Source: Actinomycetota bacterium
GTDB lineage: Bacteria > Actinomycetota > Acidimicrobiia > Acidimicrobiales > AC-25
Length of the DNA: 33,025 nt
Direction of reading: 5' to 3'
Assembly (NCBI GenBank): GCA_005888395.1
Contig: VAXF01000002.1
Span: 1-33,025, forward strand
The notes under the pieces are model-generated. The model was not told where the DNA came from. It saw only the letters and a program-made list of their open reading frames with translations, and did not search any database. Both the position numbers and the translations under genes were made by a program. This document shows, piece after piece, positions 15,462 to 23,832 of the stretch (positions are counted from its first letter, which is position 1; the number at the start of each line of letters is the position of its first letter).

Positions 15462-16667
15462 CTACTGCGCGGCTTCGATCCCCCGGACGAACTCGTGGAT
15501 GTAATCGGGCTCACCCTCGAGCAGCGGGAGCAGCCGCGACGAGATGAAGCCTGGTTCGAACCGCAGCCGGACGGTGTCGAGCGCGTGCGCCATGTCGCCG
15601 ACCGCGAGCCAGCGGGCGTCGCCCGTGACCATGGCCTTGCGCTTGTACATGGCGGTGAGGTTCTGAAGGGTGCGCTGGGGTGAGTAGGTGGCCGGCTCGA
15701 AGAACACGCCTTCGCCGTGCGAGAAACGGACGATCTCCACGTCGCTGAGCACCCGGCGCCGCATCACCGCTCGGCGCTTGGCGAGCGTGTCGGGCAGCCG
15801 GGCGATCGCTTCGGCGACGATGCGGATCGTGGCGACGGGGTAGCGGCCGCGCAGGAGGTTACGGAGATGAGCCGCCATCCGGATGGCCCAGATGCGCAGG
15901 GCCCGGCGTCCGGAGAAGTTCTTAAGCACGGTCGCCAGCAGATTGCGCTCGATGTGCCGGTACTTGAACGAGTAGTCGAGGTTGCGGCTGGCCGCCGAGT
16001 GCACGTGGTACACGCGCGCGTCGGGCGCGGTGACGAAGTGGTAGCCGAACAGGTTGGCACGCCAGTTCCAGTCGACGTCCTCGTAGTACATGAAGTAGCT
16101 GTCGTCGAGCGAGCCGACGTGGGCGTCGTCGAATGCTTCGCGGCGGAACAGGCCGGCGGCGAAGCAGGGCCCGAAGGTGCGCTCGACTCGGTCGTACTGC
16201 CCGACGTCGAGCTGGCCGATGCCGATGTTGAAGGCAGACCCGCCCGAGTCGACGGCGTTGCCGATGGCGTCGATGAGATGACGGTCGGCCAGGAACAGCA
16301 GTTTCGGCACGATGGCGAGGCACTCGGCGGGCTGCCCGCGCAGCACCTCGGCACACGCGCTGAGCGCGTGTGAGTCGACCTCGGTGTCGTTGTTGAGCAC
16401 GAACACCCAGTCGCCCCGGCACTCGGCGAGACCCCGGTTGATGCCGCTCGCGAAACCCCAGTTGCGACCGAGGTCGGCGACGCGGGCCCGCTCGAACTCG
16501 GCGGCCACGGCGCGCGCCGAGTCGTGGTGCTCGCTGGACCCGTTCTCGGCCACCACGATCTCCAGCAGGTCGGGGTAGTCGGACGCGTCCACGGAGGCCA
16601 CGCACGCTTTGAGCGAGTCGACGGGCGCGTTGTAGTTGAGGATCAGCACGGATATGCGCTCGGGCAC
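15462..16667 (-). CDS. GT2 glycosyltransferase with long C-terminal extension
   Basis: Family 2 glycosyltransferase of 401 residues. The catalytic part, about 1-230, has ISVLILNYNAPVDSL, VVAENGSSEHHDSA, DLGRNWGFASGINRGL, VLNNDTEVDS and the SYFMYYEDVDWNWRANLFG acidic segment. The remaining 170 residues are mostly basic and helical (KFSGRRALRIWAI-like segments, then RMAAHLRNLLRGRYP), suggesting membrane contact. A TTG at 16694 is a possible earlier start, but GTG 16667 has GAGG just upstream and a -10-like TACCGT 8 bases before it. The gene converges with the preceding GT4-like gene with an 11-base gap. The sugar is unknown. Confidence 0.88.
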   Translation of the reverse strand: MPERISVLILNYNAPVDSLKACVASVDASDYPDLLEIVVAENGSSEHHDSARAVAAEFERARVADLGRNWGFASGINRGLAECRGDWVFVLNNDTEVDSHALSACAEVLRGQPAECLAIVPKLLFLADRHLIDAIGNAVDSGGSAFNIGIGQLDVGQYDRVERTFGPCFAAGLFRREAFDDAHVGSLDDSYFMYYEDVDWNWRANLFGYHFVTAPDARVYHVHSAASRNLDYSFKYRHIERNLLATVLKNFSGRRALRIWAIRMAAHLRNLLRGRYPVATIRIVAEAIARLPDTLAKRRAVMRRRVLSDVEIVRFSHGEGVFFEPATYSPQRTLQNLTAMYKRKAMVTGDARWLAVGDMAHALDTVRLRFEPGFISSRLLPLLEGEPDYIHEFVRGIEAAQ

Positions 16668-16675
16668 GGACCTCG

Positions 16676-16685
16676 ACGGTAGCCT
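16676..16685. promoter_or_regulatory. Overlapping divergent -10 boxes
   Basis: The ten bases ACGGTAGCCT hold TAGCCT on the plus strand (16680-16685, 8 bases before ATG 16694) and TACCGT on the minus strand (16681-16676, 8 bases before GTG 16667). Both fit TANNNT and share the central TA, so the two glycosyltransferase genes may compete for polymerase. Confidence 0.4.
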
Positions 16686-16693
16686 TCCCGGCA

Positions 16694-17638
16694 ATGGCCG
16701 ATGCAGTCGAGCTCCACTCCCTTCCGCCCATCGCGCTCGCCGATGTGCTGGTGCTCAGCGTGGTCCTGCCGACGTTCAACGAGGCCGGCCACGTGATCGA
16801 GGAGCTCGATCGCATCGACGAGTCACTCGTGGCCGCCGGCGTCCCGCATGAGATCCTGGTCGTCGACGACTGCTCCACCGACGGAACGGCGGAGAAGGTC
16901 GAGGCCTGGGGCCGGGCCCGCCTGATCAGGCTCGAGCGCAACCGGGGCACCGGCACGGCCCGGAAGATCGGCACGCGCGCCGCCCGCGGCCGCTACGTGG
17001 CGTGGACCGACGTCGACCTCAGCTACCCCAACGAGCGCTTCCCCGAGTTCGTTGCCGAGCTGGAGCGCAGTGGTGCCGACCAGGTTGTCGGCGCCCGCAC
17101 TCGCGAAGAAGGCACGGTCAAGCTCCTGCGCTCGCCCACCAAGTGGTTCATCCGCAAGCTGGCGTCGTATCTCGTGCGCCAGCCGATTCCCGATCTCAAC
17201 TCCGGGATGCGCGTGTTCCGTCGCGACGTGGCGGCGCGCTATCTCGACCTGCTGCCGCCGGGCTTTTCCTGCGTGAGCACGCTCTCGCTGTCGTTCCTGG
17301 CCAACGAGCACCCCGTGCACTACATCGACATCGAGTACCGGGCACGCGCCGGGCGTTCGAAGTTCCACCCGCTCAAGGACACCTACCTCTACGTGCTGCA
17401 GGTGCTGCGGATGATCACCTACTTCGAGCCGCTGCGGATCTTCGGCCCGCTGGCGCTCGCGCTGCTGGGACTGTCGACGGCGAAGCTGGGCTACGACCTG
17501 ATCGCCCACCCGTTCCGCGTCGCGGGCATCACCCTGCTCCTCTACATCGCCGCCTTCAACACGCTCGCGCTCGGCCTGCTCGCCGACCTTTCGAGCAAGG
17601 GCCTGATGTCGCGCCGCGCGCGCGACGACCTGCCCTAG
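16694..17638 (+). CDS. GT2 glycosyltransferase, DPM1-like with C-terminal membrane helices
   Basis: A 314-residue polyprenyl-phosphate sugar synthase-like enzyme. The catalytic domain has SVVLPTFNEAGHVIEELDRI, VVDDCSTDGTAE, the NRGTGTARKIGTRAARG loop and WTDVDLSYPNERFPEF with DxD. The NSGMRVFRRDVAARYLDLLPPG segment is typical of the group. At about 254-305 two hydrophobic segments (IFGPLALALLGLS and ITLLLYIAAFNTLALGLL) anchor it. It probably makes a lipid-linked sugar for GT-C enzymes such as the membrane proteins in this window. The ATG is 8 bases after a -10-like TAGCCT, and no Shine-Dalgarno site is visible. Confidence 0.9.
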   Translation: MADAVELHSLPPIALADVLVLSVVLPTFNEAGHVIEELDRIDESLVAAGVPHEILVVDDCSTDGTAEKVEAWGRARLIRLERNRGTGTARKIGTRAARGRYVAWTDVDLSYPNERFPEFVAELERSGADQVVGARTREEGTVKLLRSPTKWFIRKLASYLVRQPIPDLNSGMRVFRRDVAARYLDLLPPGFSCVSTLSLSFLANEHPVHYIDIEYRARAGRSKFHPLKDTYLYVLQVLRMITYFEPLRIFGPLALALLGLSTAKLGYDLIAHPFRVAGITLLLYIAAFNTLALGLLADLSSKGLMSRRARDDLP

Positions 17639-17643
17639 TAGGG

Positions 17644-18108
17644 GTGCCGCCGCGCCCGGAGGTCGTCGAGTTCTCCCGCGACAGCCCGGCGGCCGTCGTG
17701 GCCCACATGGTTGAAATGTCGGGCGGCCGCAACGGATGGATCAACCTGGAGCCCGAAGTGCACGAGGAAGACGACGCGCCTGAATCCGGCGGGCTCTTCG
17801 GGTTCCTCTCGTCGCAGGGCCCGCCGGTGCCGCTCTGCACCTGGTCGCCCTCGGACCGCCGCGTCTCGATCGGCGTGCAGCACCCCGCCGGGCCGAGGGC
17901 CGCGGGCCGGCTGGCTGAGCTGGGTCACCCCGTGCCGGCCGGTTGGTACGTGTCACAGGACCATCCCAGACGTGGCCTGGTGGTCGAGGTGCCGGCGGAC
18001 GAGCCCCCCGAGCGCGTGCTCGACTGGTTGCTGGCGGCGGGTGAGCTCCTCTCTCGTGTGCCCGTCACCGGCCGCTGGCATGCGGCCGTCTTCGTGACGG
18101 GCCGCTAG
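17644..18108 (+). CDS. Conserved-looking protein of unknown function
   Basis: A 154-residue soluble protein, which I do not recognise. It is acidic in the first half (LEPEVHEEDDAPESGG), with a Gly/Phe stretch GGLFGFLSSQ, then a beta-rich second half with RRVSIGVQHPAG, GHPVPAGWYVSQDHPRRGLV and VPVTGRWHAAVF. There is no signal peptide or membrane segment and only one Cys. The GTG at 17644 begins five bases after the stop of the glycosyltransferase gene, so it is probably in that operon; codon use is like the neighbours. A longer upstream frame is shadow sequence inside the GT2 gene. Confidence 0.72.
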   Translation: MPPRPEVVEFSRDSPAAVVAHMVEMSGGRNGWINLEPEVHEEDDAPESGGLFGFLSSQGPPVPLCTWSPSDRRVSIGVQHPAGPRAAGRLAELGHPVPAGWYVSQDHPRRGLVVEVPADEPPERVLDWLLAAGELLSRVPVTGRWHAAVFVTGR

Positions 18109-18113
18109 AGGGG

Positions 18114-18119
18114 CAGAAT
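18114..18119 (+). promoter_or_regulatory. Candidate -10 box CAGAAT
   Basis: CAGAAT ends 6 bases before the GTG at 18126, the spacing expected for a leaderless transcript. The gene also has GAGG directly at the start codon, too close to act as a ribosome site. The same hexamer precedes the MFS gene start on the minus strand at 32805-32810. Confidence 0.3.
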
Positions 18120-18125
18120 CCCGAG

Positions 18126-18833
18126 GTGACCGAGCTGCTCTATCTGCGCGACGCGTACCAGCGCGAGTTCACCGCACGCGTGGTCGACGTGCGCGGCGAC
18201 GCAGTGACCCTCGACCGCACGTTCTTCTACCCGACGGGCGGCGGTCAGCCGCACGACACGGGCACGCTCGGCGCCGCCCGCGTCGTCGACGTGACCAAAC
18301 AGGATGACGACGCGTGGCACACGCTCGAGGGTCCGCGGCCGGCCGTCGGCGACGAGGTCGTGGGCGAGATCGACTGGGACCGTCGCCACGCGCTCATGCG
18401 GACCCACACCGCCCTGCACGTGCTGTGCGGCGTGATCTGGAACGCGTGGGGCGTGCCCGTGACGGGTGGGAACATGGAGCCGCTGTCGGCTCGGATGGAC
18501 TTCGAGCTCGACCCGACGCCGGAGGGCTTCGGACCGCGTGTCGAGGCGCTGGTCAACGCCGAGCTGGCCGCCGCCCGGGCCATCGAAGTGTCATTCCTGC
18601 CCCGGGACGTGGCCTTGGCCGACGAGGCGCTCATCCGCACGAAGGTCAACCTGATTCCCGCGTCGGTGAGCGAGATCCGCGTCGTCGACATCGTCGGGCT
18701 CGACAAGCAGGCCGACGGCGGAACCCACGTGCGCAGCACCGACGAAGTCGGTCGGGTGCGCGTCGTGAAGACCGAGTCGAAGGGCAAGGGCAACAAACGC
18801 ATCCGGATCGAGGTCGTTCCCGCCGGCCCGTGA
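18126..18833 (+). CDS. AlaX-type alanyl-tRNA editing hydrolase
   Basis: Free-standing editing domain of 235 residues related to the editing part of alanyl-tRNA synthetase; it removes Ser or Gly wrongly attached to tRNA-Ala. The N-terminal barrel holds DRTFFYPTGGGQPHDTGTL, the MRTHTALHVL segment supplies zinc ligands His94 and His98, and the C-terminal motif is KQADGGTHVRSTDEVG with His201. The usual Cys of this motif (CGGTH) is Asp197 here. Asp can also bind zinc, and this may be a subfamily trait rather than a defect. A polybasic GKGNKRIR segment near the C-terminus fits tRNA contact. It has no evident link to the glycan genes around it. Confidence 0.9.
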   Translation: MTELLYLRDAYQREFTARVVDVRGDAVTLDRTFFYPTGGGQPHDTGTLGAARVVDVTKQDDDAWHTLEGPRPAVGDEVVGEIDWDRRHALMRTHTALHVLCGVIWNAWGVPVTGGNMEPLSARMDFELDPTPEGFGPRVEALVNAELAAARAIEVSFLPRDVALADEALIRTKVNLIPASVSEIRVVDIVGLDKQADGGTHVRSTDEVGRVRVVKTESKGKGNKRIRIEVVPAGP

Positions 18834-18842
18834 CGCAGCCTC

Positions 18843-19967
18843 CTAGGCCACCCCGCGGCCGTTGAGCGTCTCGTCGATCAGCTGGTCGTAACGCGCCACC
18901 GCGTCAGACCAGCGAAAGCCGGCCGCCCATTCGCGGGCGCGGGCCGACATGGCCTGGCGGCGGCCGTCGTCACGCACGAGCTCACGGATGGCGTCGGCAA
19001 ACCCGCGTGACGACTCGACGAGCACCCCGGTGTTGCCGTCGTCGACCACCTCGGCGTGGGCACCGGCTCGGAACGCGACGGCGGGGGCGCCGGCCCGCTG
19101 AGCCTCGACCACGTTGAGGTTGAAGCCCTCCCAACGCGAGGCGGTCACGAAGAGGTCGGCGGCGCCCAGCAGGGCGGGCATGTCGTCGACCGGGACGTTC
19201 ACGAACGGGATGGCGCCGCCGCCGCGCACCCACGCCGCGTCCTCGTCGGTGCCGAAACCGGCCATGACCAGGCGAGCTCGCGGCAGGTCGCCGTGCAGCG
19301 TCGCGAACGTCGCGAGCAACTCGGCCGTGCCCTTGTAGGGCTGCTGCGAAGGGTTGAGCCGTCCGAGGTACAGCAACATGACCTCGCCGTCGCCGACGCC
19401 GAGCTTGCGGCGGAGGGCGTGCGCCTGCTCGTCGGACGCGAGCACGTAGTGATCCGCACCGTTGTGGATGGCGACGGTGCGCGGCCTGAGCGATGCCGGC
19501 AGCTGCCCGCGCAGCCACTCCGACACCGTGACGATGCGGCGGGCGCCGCGGAAGAACCAGCGTTGCTGAACCGCTTCGACGTAGGCGAAGTTGGCGCGGA
19601 TCCACAGCGGGAAGCCGCGCGTGTCGACGACGCCGTGATCGACGGCGACGGCGCGGCCACCGAGCTGGGGGATGAGAGAGAAGAACGGCTGTGTCTCCAC
19701 GAAGAACACGTCGTGCGGCTTGGACGCGAGTCCCGCGATCCGTGCCCGGCGGCGGGCCTCGAGGTCGTACAGGGGCGCGTAGCGCATGGCCGGCACGCCG
19801 AGTCGCTCGAGCCGGTAGGGGCGGTGACCGTAGGTGCCATCCTCGTACGAGGCGTACACGGTGACGCCGTGGCCGCGTTCGACCAGGCCTGCGGCCACCT
19901 GGTCGACGACCAGGTCGACGCCGAATCCGAGCCGCATGCGCTCGGTGAGGAAGGCGATGTCCGCCAT
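18843..19967 (-). CDS. GT4 glycosyltransferase
   Basis: GT-B fold family 4 enzyme of 374 residues. The N-terminal domain has FLTERMRLGFGVDLVVDQVA and ASYEDGTYGHRPYR; the donor domain has LLYLGRLNPSQQPYKGTAEL, then TASRWEGFNLNVVEAQRAG with the E-x7-E motif, and DDGNTGVLVESSRG. Donor and acceptor are unknown. The ATG at 19967 is 10 bases after a -10-like TAGCCT on the minus strand, with no Shine-Dalgarno site. The reading frame of the upstream SpoIID-CWB2 gene runs on into this gene in a different frame; this gene itself looks complete and normal in length. Confidence 0.92.
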   Translation of the reverse strand: MADIAFLTERMRLGFGVDLVVDQVAAGLVERGHGVTVYASYEDGTYGHRPYRLERLGVPAMRYAPLYDLEARRRARIAGLASKPHDVFFVETQPFFSLIPQLGGRAVAVDHGVVDTRGFPLWIRANFAYVEAVQQRWFFRGARRIVTVSEWLRGQLPASLRPRTVAIHNGADHYVLASDEQAHALRRKLGVGDGEVMLLYLGRLNPSQQPYKGTAELLATFATLHGDLPRARLVMAGFGTDEDAAWVRGGGAIPFVNVPVDDMPALLGAADLFVTASRWEGFNLNVVEAQRAGAPAVAFRAGAHAEVVDDGNTGVLVESSRGFADAIRELVRDDGRRQAMSARAREWAAGFRWSDAVARYDQLIDETLNGRGVA

Positions 19968-19977
19968 CGAGGGCCGC

Positions 19978-19985
19978 AGGCTACC
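19978..19985 (-). promoter_or_regulatory. Candidate -10 box GGTAGCCT
   Basis: On the minus strand GGTAGCCT ends 10 bases before the ATG at 19967. It is identical to the plus-strand string at 16678-16685. The TAG inside it is also the nearest possible stop for the SpoIID-CWB2 gene, but in another frame. Confidence 0.4.
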
Positions 19986-22207
19986 GGTGAGGTCGCGCCG
20001 GCGACGATGGCCCGCCCGTGGAGGAACACGGTGGCGTCCTGAGCGGCGTCGGTGCTCACCGCCAGCGGTCCGCCGAGGAGCGTCAGCCGGCCGACGGCCA
20101 GCCGGTGCAGGCCGAGCCAGGTATGGGCGTCGGGACCGACGCCGGTCGAGGGCCCGAGCAGGGTCACCGCGCCGAGCGTGCCGCCGGCGAGCGCGTCGGC
20201 GAGATGGTCGTCGTCGCCCGACGCGAGGGCAACGCGCCGCAAGCCGGGCCCCGCCGCGTCGAGCAGGGGGGTGAACCGGTCGGCGAGGGCGGTTGCCGTC
20301 TGCCAGCGGGTGGCGGCGGCGACGCGTGTCGGTGACGGGAGCTGCTGGAGGACGCCGTCACTTACCGCGTCGGGACCGCCCGCGACGATGACATGGGTGG
20401 TGCCGAGCGTGCTCAACGCGGACTGGGTGGGCGCGGGCACGCCCCCGGCCTGCACCAGCAGCACCGGCCGGCCCAGCGCGGCGGCCGGGCCCGCGGCCGC
20501 GAGGGCGTCGACGAGATGGCCGGGCTCGCCCGACGCGACGACGCAGTCGGGCCGGCTGCCGCCGAGGGCGCGCGCCACCCTGGCCGCGGTGTCATAGCGA
20601 TCGGCACCCGCGAGCCGAGTCACGGTGAGGCCCAGCTGGCGCAGCCGCACCACGACCGCATCAGGCACGGCATCGACGCCGCCGAGCACGACCGCGTCGC
20701 TCGCCTGGAGCCGCTGGATCTCCGCCTCGGTCTCGTCGGACAGGCGGTCGGCCCCGGTCAGCAACAGCGCAGCACCCCGAACGGCTGCGAGGGGCGCGGC
20801 CACAAGCGAGTCGACGAGATGCGCATCCGCGCCGTTGGCAACCAGGACCGTCTGGGTCTTGCCCGGGTGGGCTTCGCGGGAGATCGCGGCCGCCGTGCCG
20901 GTTCGGTCGGTGCCCGCCAACCGCACGACCGGAACGTCGACGAAGTCGCTCGGCAGCCCGAGTCGCGAGCGGAACACGGGGGCGGAGAGCGTCGCCGTCC
21001 CCGCGGTGCCGAACACGGTGATCGCCGAGGGCCGTCCGGCATCGGTGCGGGTCTGCACGGCGTAGCCGCTGACGTCCCCGACGCCCGCGGCCAGCAGCGC
21101 GCCAGCGACGTCGGGCCGGTACGACTGCGTCCAGTCGGCGTCGGCGTCGGGACGGTAGAAGGGGTCGGCGCGCTGGGTCAGGTAGGCGACCGGTGAGGGG
21201 AAGCCGAACTCGACGCGAGGGTCGGCCGTGATCGGTCCAGCGTTCGCCGAGTAGGCGGCGAGGACGGCGCCCTCGGTGCCGTAGGTGCGGATGTCGCCGG
21301 CCGTCGCCTGCGCCGCCGCCCGCAGGTTGGGCCGCTCCGCGTCGAAGCCGAGGTAGAGCTGCGTGGCGCCCGGGTAGCCGGGTGGGAGGAAGCCGCTCGA
21401 CGACGAGATGTCGAAGCCGTCCACCTTGAACCGGCTTCCCTCGACCTTGTCCTCGGCGTACGTGCGGGCGGTGACGGCGAGCGCGGCCTGTGCCTCGGCC
21501 GGCAGGCTGTCGGGCGCCTCGGCGATCCCCCACACGTAGGCCTCGAGGTTGACGCGGTTCACCACCCAGAGCCGGTCGTCGGTGGGGTCGGCGGTGGCAT
21601 GGTCGCTCCAGTGCACGACGACGAAGTCGCGGTACCTGTCGTCGCACGGCGACGACAGGTCGAGCACGCGTACGAGGTCGTTGGCGGGATCGGACACCTG
21701 GACGTCGTTGGCGGTCTGCCAGCGCTGCACGACCTGGCCGTCGGCGGTGCGCTGCTCGACCACGTTGGTGCCGCTCGAGTGGGTGACGGCCACGTACTGG
21801 TCGGCCGGCACGTGCGCGTTCACGTCGGCGCCGGCCGTCACGTCGACCGGCGACCACGGCGGTGGCGTACAGGGGTCGCCGCCCCCTCCCGCCAGCCGCA
21901 CCCACCCACCGTCGCCGCCGGAGGTGGCCAGCAGGCCCACGCGGATGCTGGCGTCGGCCGGCAGGCTCTGGTCGGTGGTGCCGGGGAGGTAGAAGTCCAG
22001 CATCTGGGGCCAGGTCTGGCCCGCGGCCGCGCGGTTGGCGAACCCGGCGATCGATGCGCCGACCCCGTGGCCCTTGCCGTGACCCGTCACCACCAGCTGG
22101 TCGGGCGCGGGGGCCGCAGCCGTCGCCGTGGCGGCCGGAACGGGCGCGACGCCGAGAGGGGCGAGCACGCCGGAGAGCAGGACCGCGGTCGCGACGAAGG
22201 GGCGCAT
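19981..22207 (-). CDS. Secreted SpoIID/LytB-domain protein with three CWB2 repeats; 3' end uncertain
   Basis: Exported wall protein. Residues 1-28 are a signal peptide. At about 40-80 lies the GHGKGHGVG motif of the SpoIID/LytB family, then at about 200-230 LEAYVWGIAEAPDSLPAEAQ and AVTARTYA, with a Glu matching the catalytic acid of SpoIID lytic transglycosylases, which cut glycan strands lacking stem peptides. From about residue 430 come three CWB2 repeats (VVRLAGTDRTGTAAAI, VTRLAGADRYDTAARVA and a weaker third) that bind wall polymer in other bacteria. The third repeat ends at about 20035. No in-frame stop follows until 19199, deep in the next gene; a TAG at 19983-19981 is in another frame. 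I end the feature there, suspecting a small indel. The ATG at 22207 has GGGGGCGG directly upstream. Confidence 0.78.
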
Positions 22208-22223
22208 CCGCCCCCATCGTCCC

Positions 22224-22235
22224 AGAAGCGCTTCT
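22224..22235. promoter_or_regulatory. Perfect 12-bp palindrome AGAAGCGCTTCT, candidate operator
   Basis: The site is in the 99-base gap between the divergent SpoIID-CWB2 (start 22207) and M23-CWB2 (start 22307) genes. It is less GC-rich than its surroundings and sits where a promoter of the minus gene would be. A dimeric regulator binding site is inference; no regulator gene is nearby. Confidence 0.45.
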
Positions 22236-22306
22236 AATGGTGAGCGTCGAGTCCGCCGATGTTCCCGTGACCGACGAACCAGACAATTCCGGAGGCCGCA
22301 GACTCC

Positions 22307-23821
22307 TTGCGTCGAGCACTCGTAGCCGTTCTCGGAGCGCTGGCGCTCGTGGCCGCCCTCGCCCCGCCCGTGGCGGCCGACTACGGCGACCCGAGCCGGC
22401 AGGGGCCGCTCCAACCGATGACGTTCCCGGTCGTCGGGCCCGTCTCCTATACCGACACGTTCGGCGCCCCGCGTGCGGGCGGCCGCACCCACCAGGGCCA
22501 GGACCTGATGGGCACCAAGATGGAACCGGAGGTTGCGGCGGCCGACGGCGTGGTCTCGTTCATCACCCTGCCCGAGGCGTCGTGGGGCTACAGCCTGACG
22601 ATCACGGGCGACGACGGCTGGTCGTACCACTACCTGCACATCAACAACGACACGCCCGGCACCGACGACGGGCGGGCGCCGATGCAGTACGTGTTCGCGC
22701 CCGGGATCGCGAAGGGCTTGCGGGTCACCGCGGGCCAGCTCGTCGCCTACATGGGCGACAGCGGTGACGCCGAGACCACCGCACCCCACCTGCACTTCGA
22801 GCTGCACGATCCGTCGGACACGCCCGTGAACGCCTTCGCGTCGCTCAACGCCGCGCCGCGGATCGACACCCCGCTGGCACCACCAGCGCCGTTCCCGCGG
22901 CTGGCAGGGCCCGATCGCGTGGCGACCGCCGTCGAGGCGTCGCGGGCCGGCTGGCCGGACGGCGCCGACCACGTGGTCCTCGCCGCCGGCGACCGGTACG
23001 CGGAGGCGCTTCCGGCCTCGGTGCTGGCGGCCAAGCAGAGCGGCCCGCTCCTGCTCACCACGGGCCCGACCCTGGTCGACGCGGTTCGCCAGGAGCTGAC
23101 GCGGTTGCACGCGACCCAGGCCACCGTGATCGGGTCGGTGCCGACCTCCGTCGACGCCGACCTCCGTTCGACGGGCATCGGGGTCACGCGTGTCGGCACC
23201 GCCAACGCGCCGGTCACCACGGCCGCAGCGGTGGCCAGGCTGGTCGGTGCACCTGACCACGTCGCCGTCCTGGTCAACCAGGCCCGGTTCCCCGACGGCG
23301 TGTCGGCCGCCGGCCTCGCCGCGGGACGAGGCTGGCCGATCCTGCTGTCGAACACGACGGCCGTGCCGCAGGGCACGGTCGACACGTGGCGCGGCCTCGG
23401 CGTGACCACGACCTATCTGGTGGGTGGCACGGTCGTGCTGAGCGACGGTGTCGCCGGGCTGGCGCCGGGTCGGATCCGCCTGTCCGGTCCCGACCGCTAC
23501 GCCACGTCGGTGGCCGTGGCCCGCGAGAGCCTCCGGCTCGGAGGCCGGTCAGGCGACGAGACCGAGCTCGCGACGGGATCCGCGTACCCCGACGCGCTGG
23601 CGGCCGGCGCGTACGCCGCCCACACCGGCGGCATCGTCGTGCTCGTGGACGGGAGCGGGCACTTCTCCGACGGCGCCAGCCGCGACTTCCTGTCGGTCAT
23701 GGGCACCGAGACGTCCGCCGTCGACGTGAAGGCGGTGCTCGGCGGCACCCAGGCGGTGAGCGAGACCGCCTACTGGATGCTCGCGGCCATGCTCGGCCGG
23801 AGCGGCGCCCCCTCCTCGTAG
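22307..23821 (+). CDS. Secreted M23 peptidase with three CWB2 repeats
   Basis: Exported peptidoglycan endopeptidase of 504 residues. Residues 1-24 form a signal peptide ending at PPVAA. The M23/LytM domain spans about 35-180: His62 and Asp66 in THQGQDLMG and His161/His163 in PHLHFELHD are the expected zinc and catalytic residues, with YHYLHINND between them. Three CWB2 repeats follow from about 195 (FPRLAGPDRVATAVEA, a divergent second, and IRLSGPDRYATSVAVA). The start is TTG, with GGAGG at 22291-22295, 11 bases upstream. It is divergent from the SpoIID-CWB2 gene and probably works with it on the wall. The stop TAG also forms part of the next gene's -10-like box. Confidence 0.9.
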   Translation: MRRALVAVLGALALVAALAPPVAADYGDPSRQGPLQPMTFPVVGPVSYTDTFGAPRAGGRTHQGQDLMGTKMEPEVAAADGVVSFITLPEASWGYSLTITGDDGWSYHYLHINNDTPGTDDGRAPMQYVFAPGIAKGLRVTAGQLVAYMGDSGDAETTAPHLHFELHDPSDTPVNAFASLNAAPRIDTPLAPPAPFPRLAGPDRVATAVEASRAGWPDGADHVVLAAGDRYAEALPASVLAAKQSGPLLLTTGPTLVDAVRQELTRLHATQATVIGSVPTSVDADLRSTGIGVTRVGTANAPVTTAAAVARLVGAPDHVAVLVNQARFPDGVSAAGLAAGRGWPILLSNTTAVPQGTVDTWRGLGVTTTYLVGGTVVLSDGVAGLAPGRIRLSGPDRYATSVAVARESLRLGGRSGDETELATGSAYPDALAAGAYAAHTGGIVVLVDGSGHFSDGASRDFLSVMGTETSAVDVKAVLGGTQAVSETAYWMLAAMLGRSGAPSS

Positions 23822-23824
23822 CAT
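23817..23824 (+). promoter_or_regulatory. Candidate -10 box CGTAGCAT
   Basis: TAGCAT at 23819-23824 fits TANNNT and ends 8 bases before the ATG at 23833. It overlaps the stop codon of the M23 gene, so the following GT2 gene could be transcribed on its own as a nearly leaderless message. Confidence 0.35.
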
Positions 23825-23832
23825 CCGTCATC

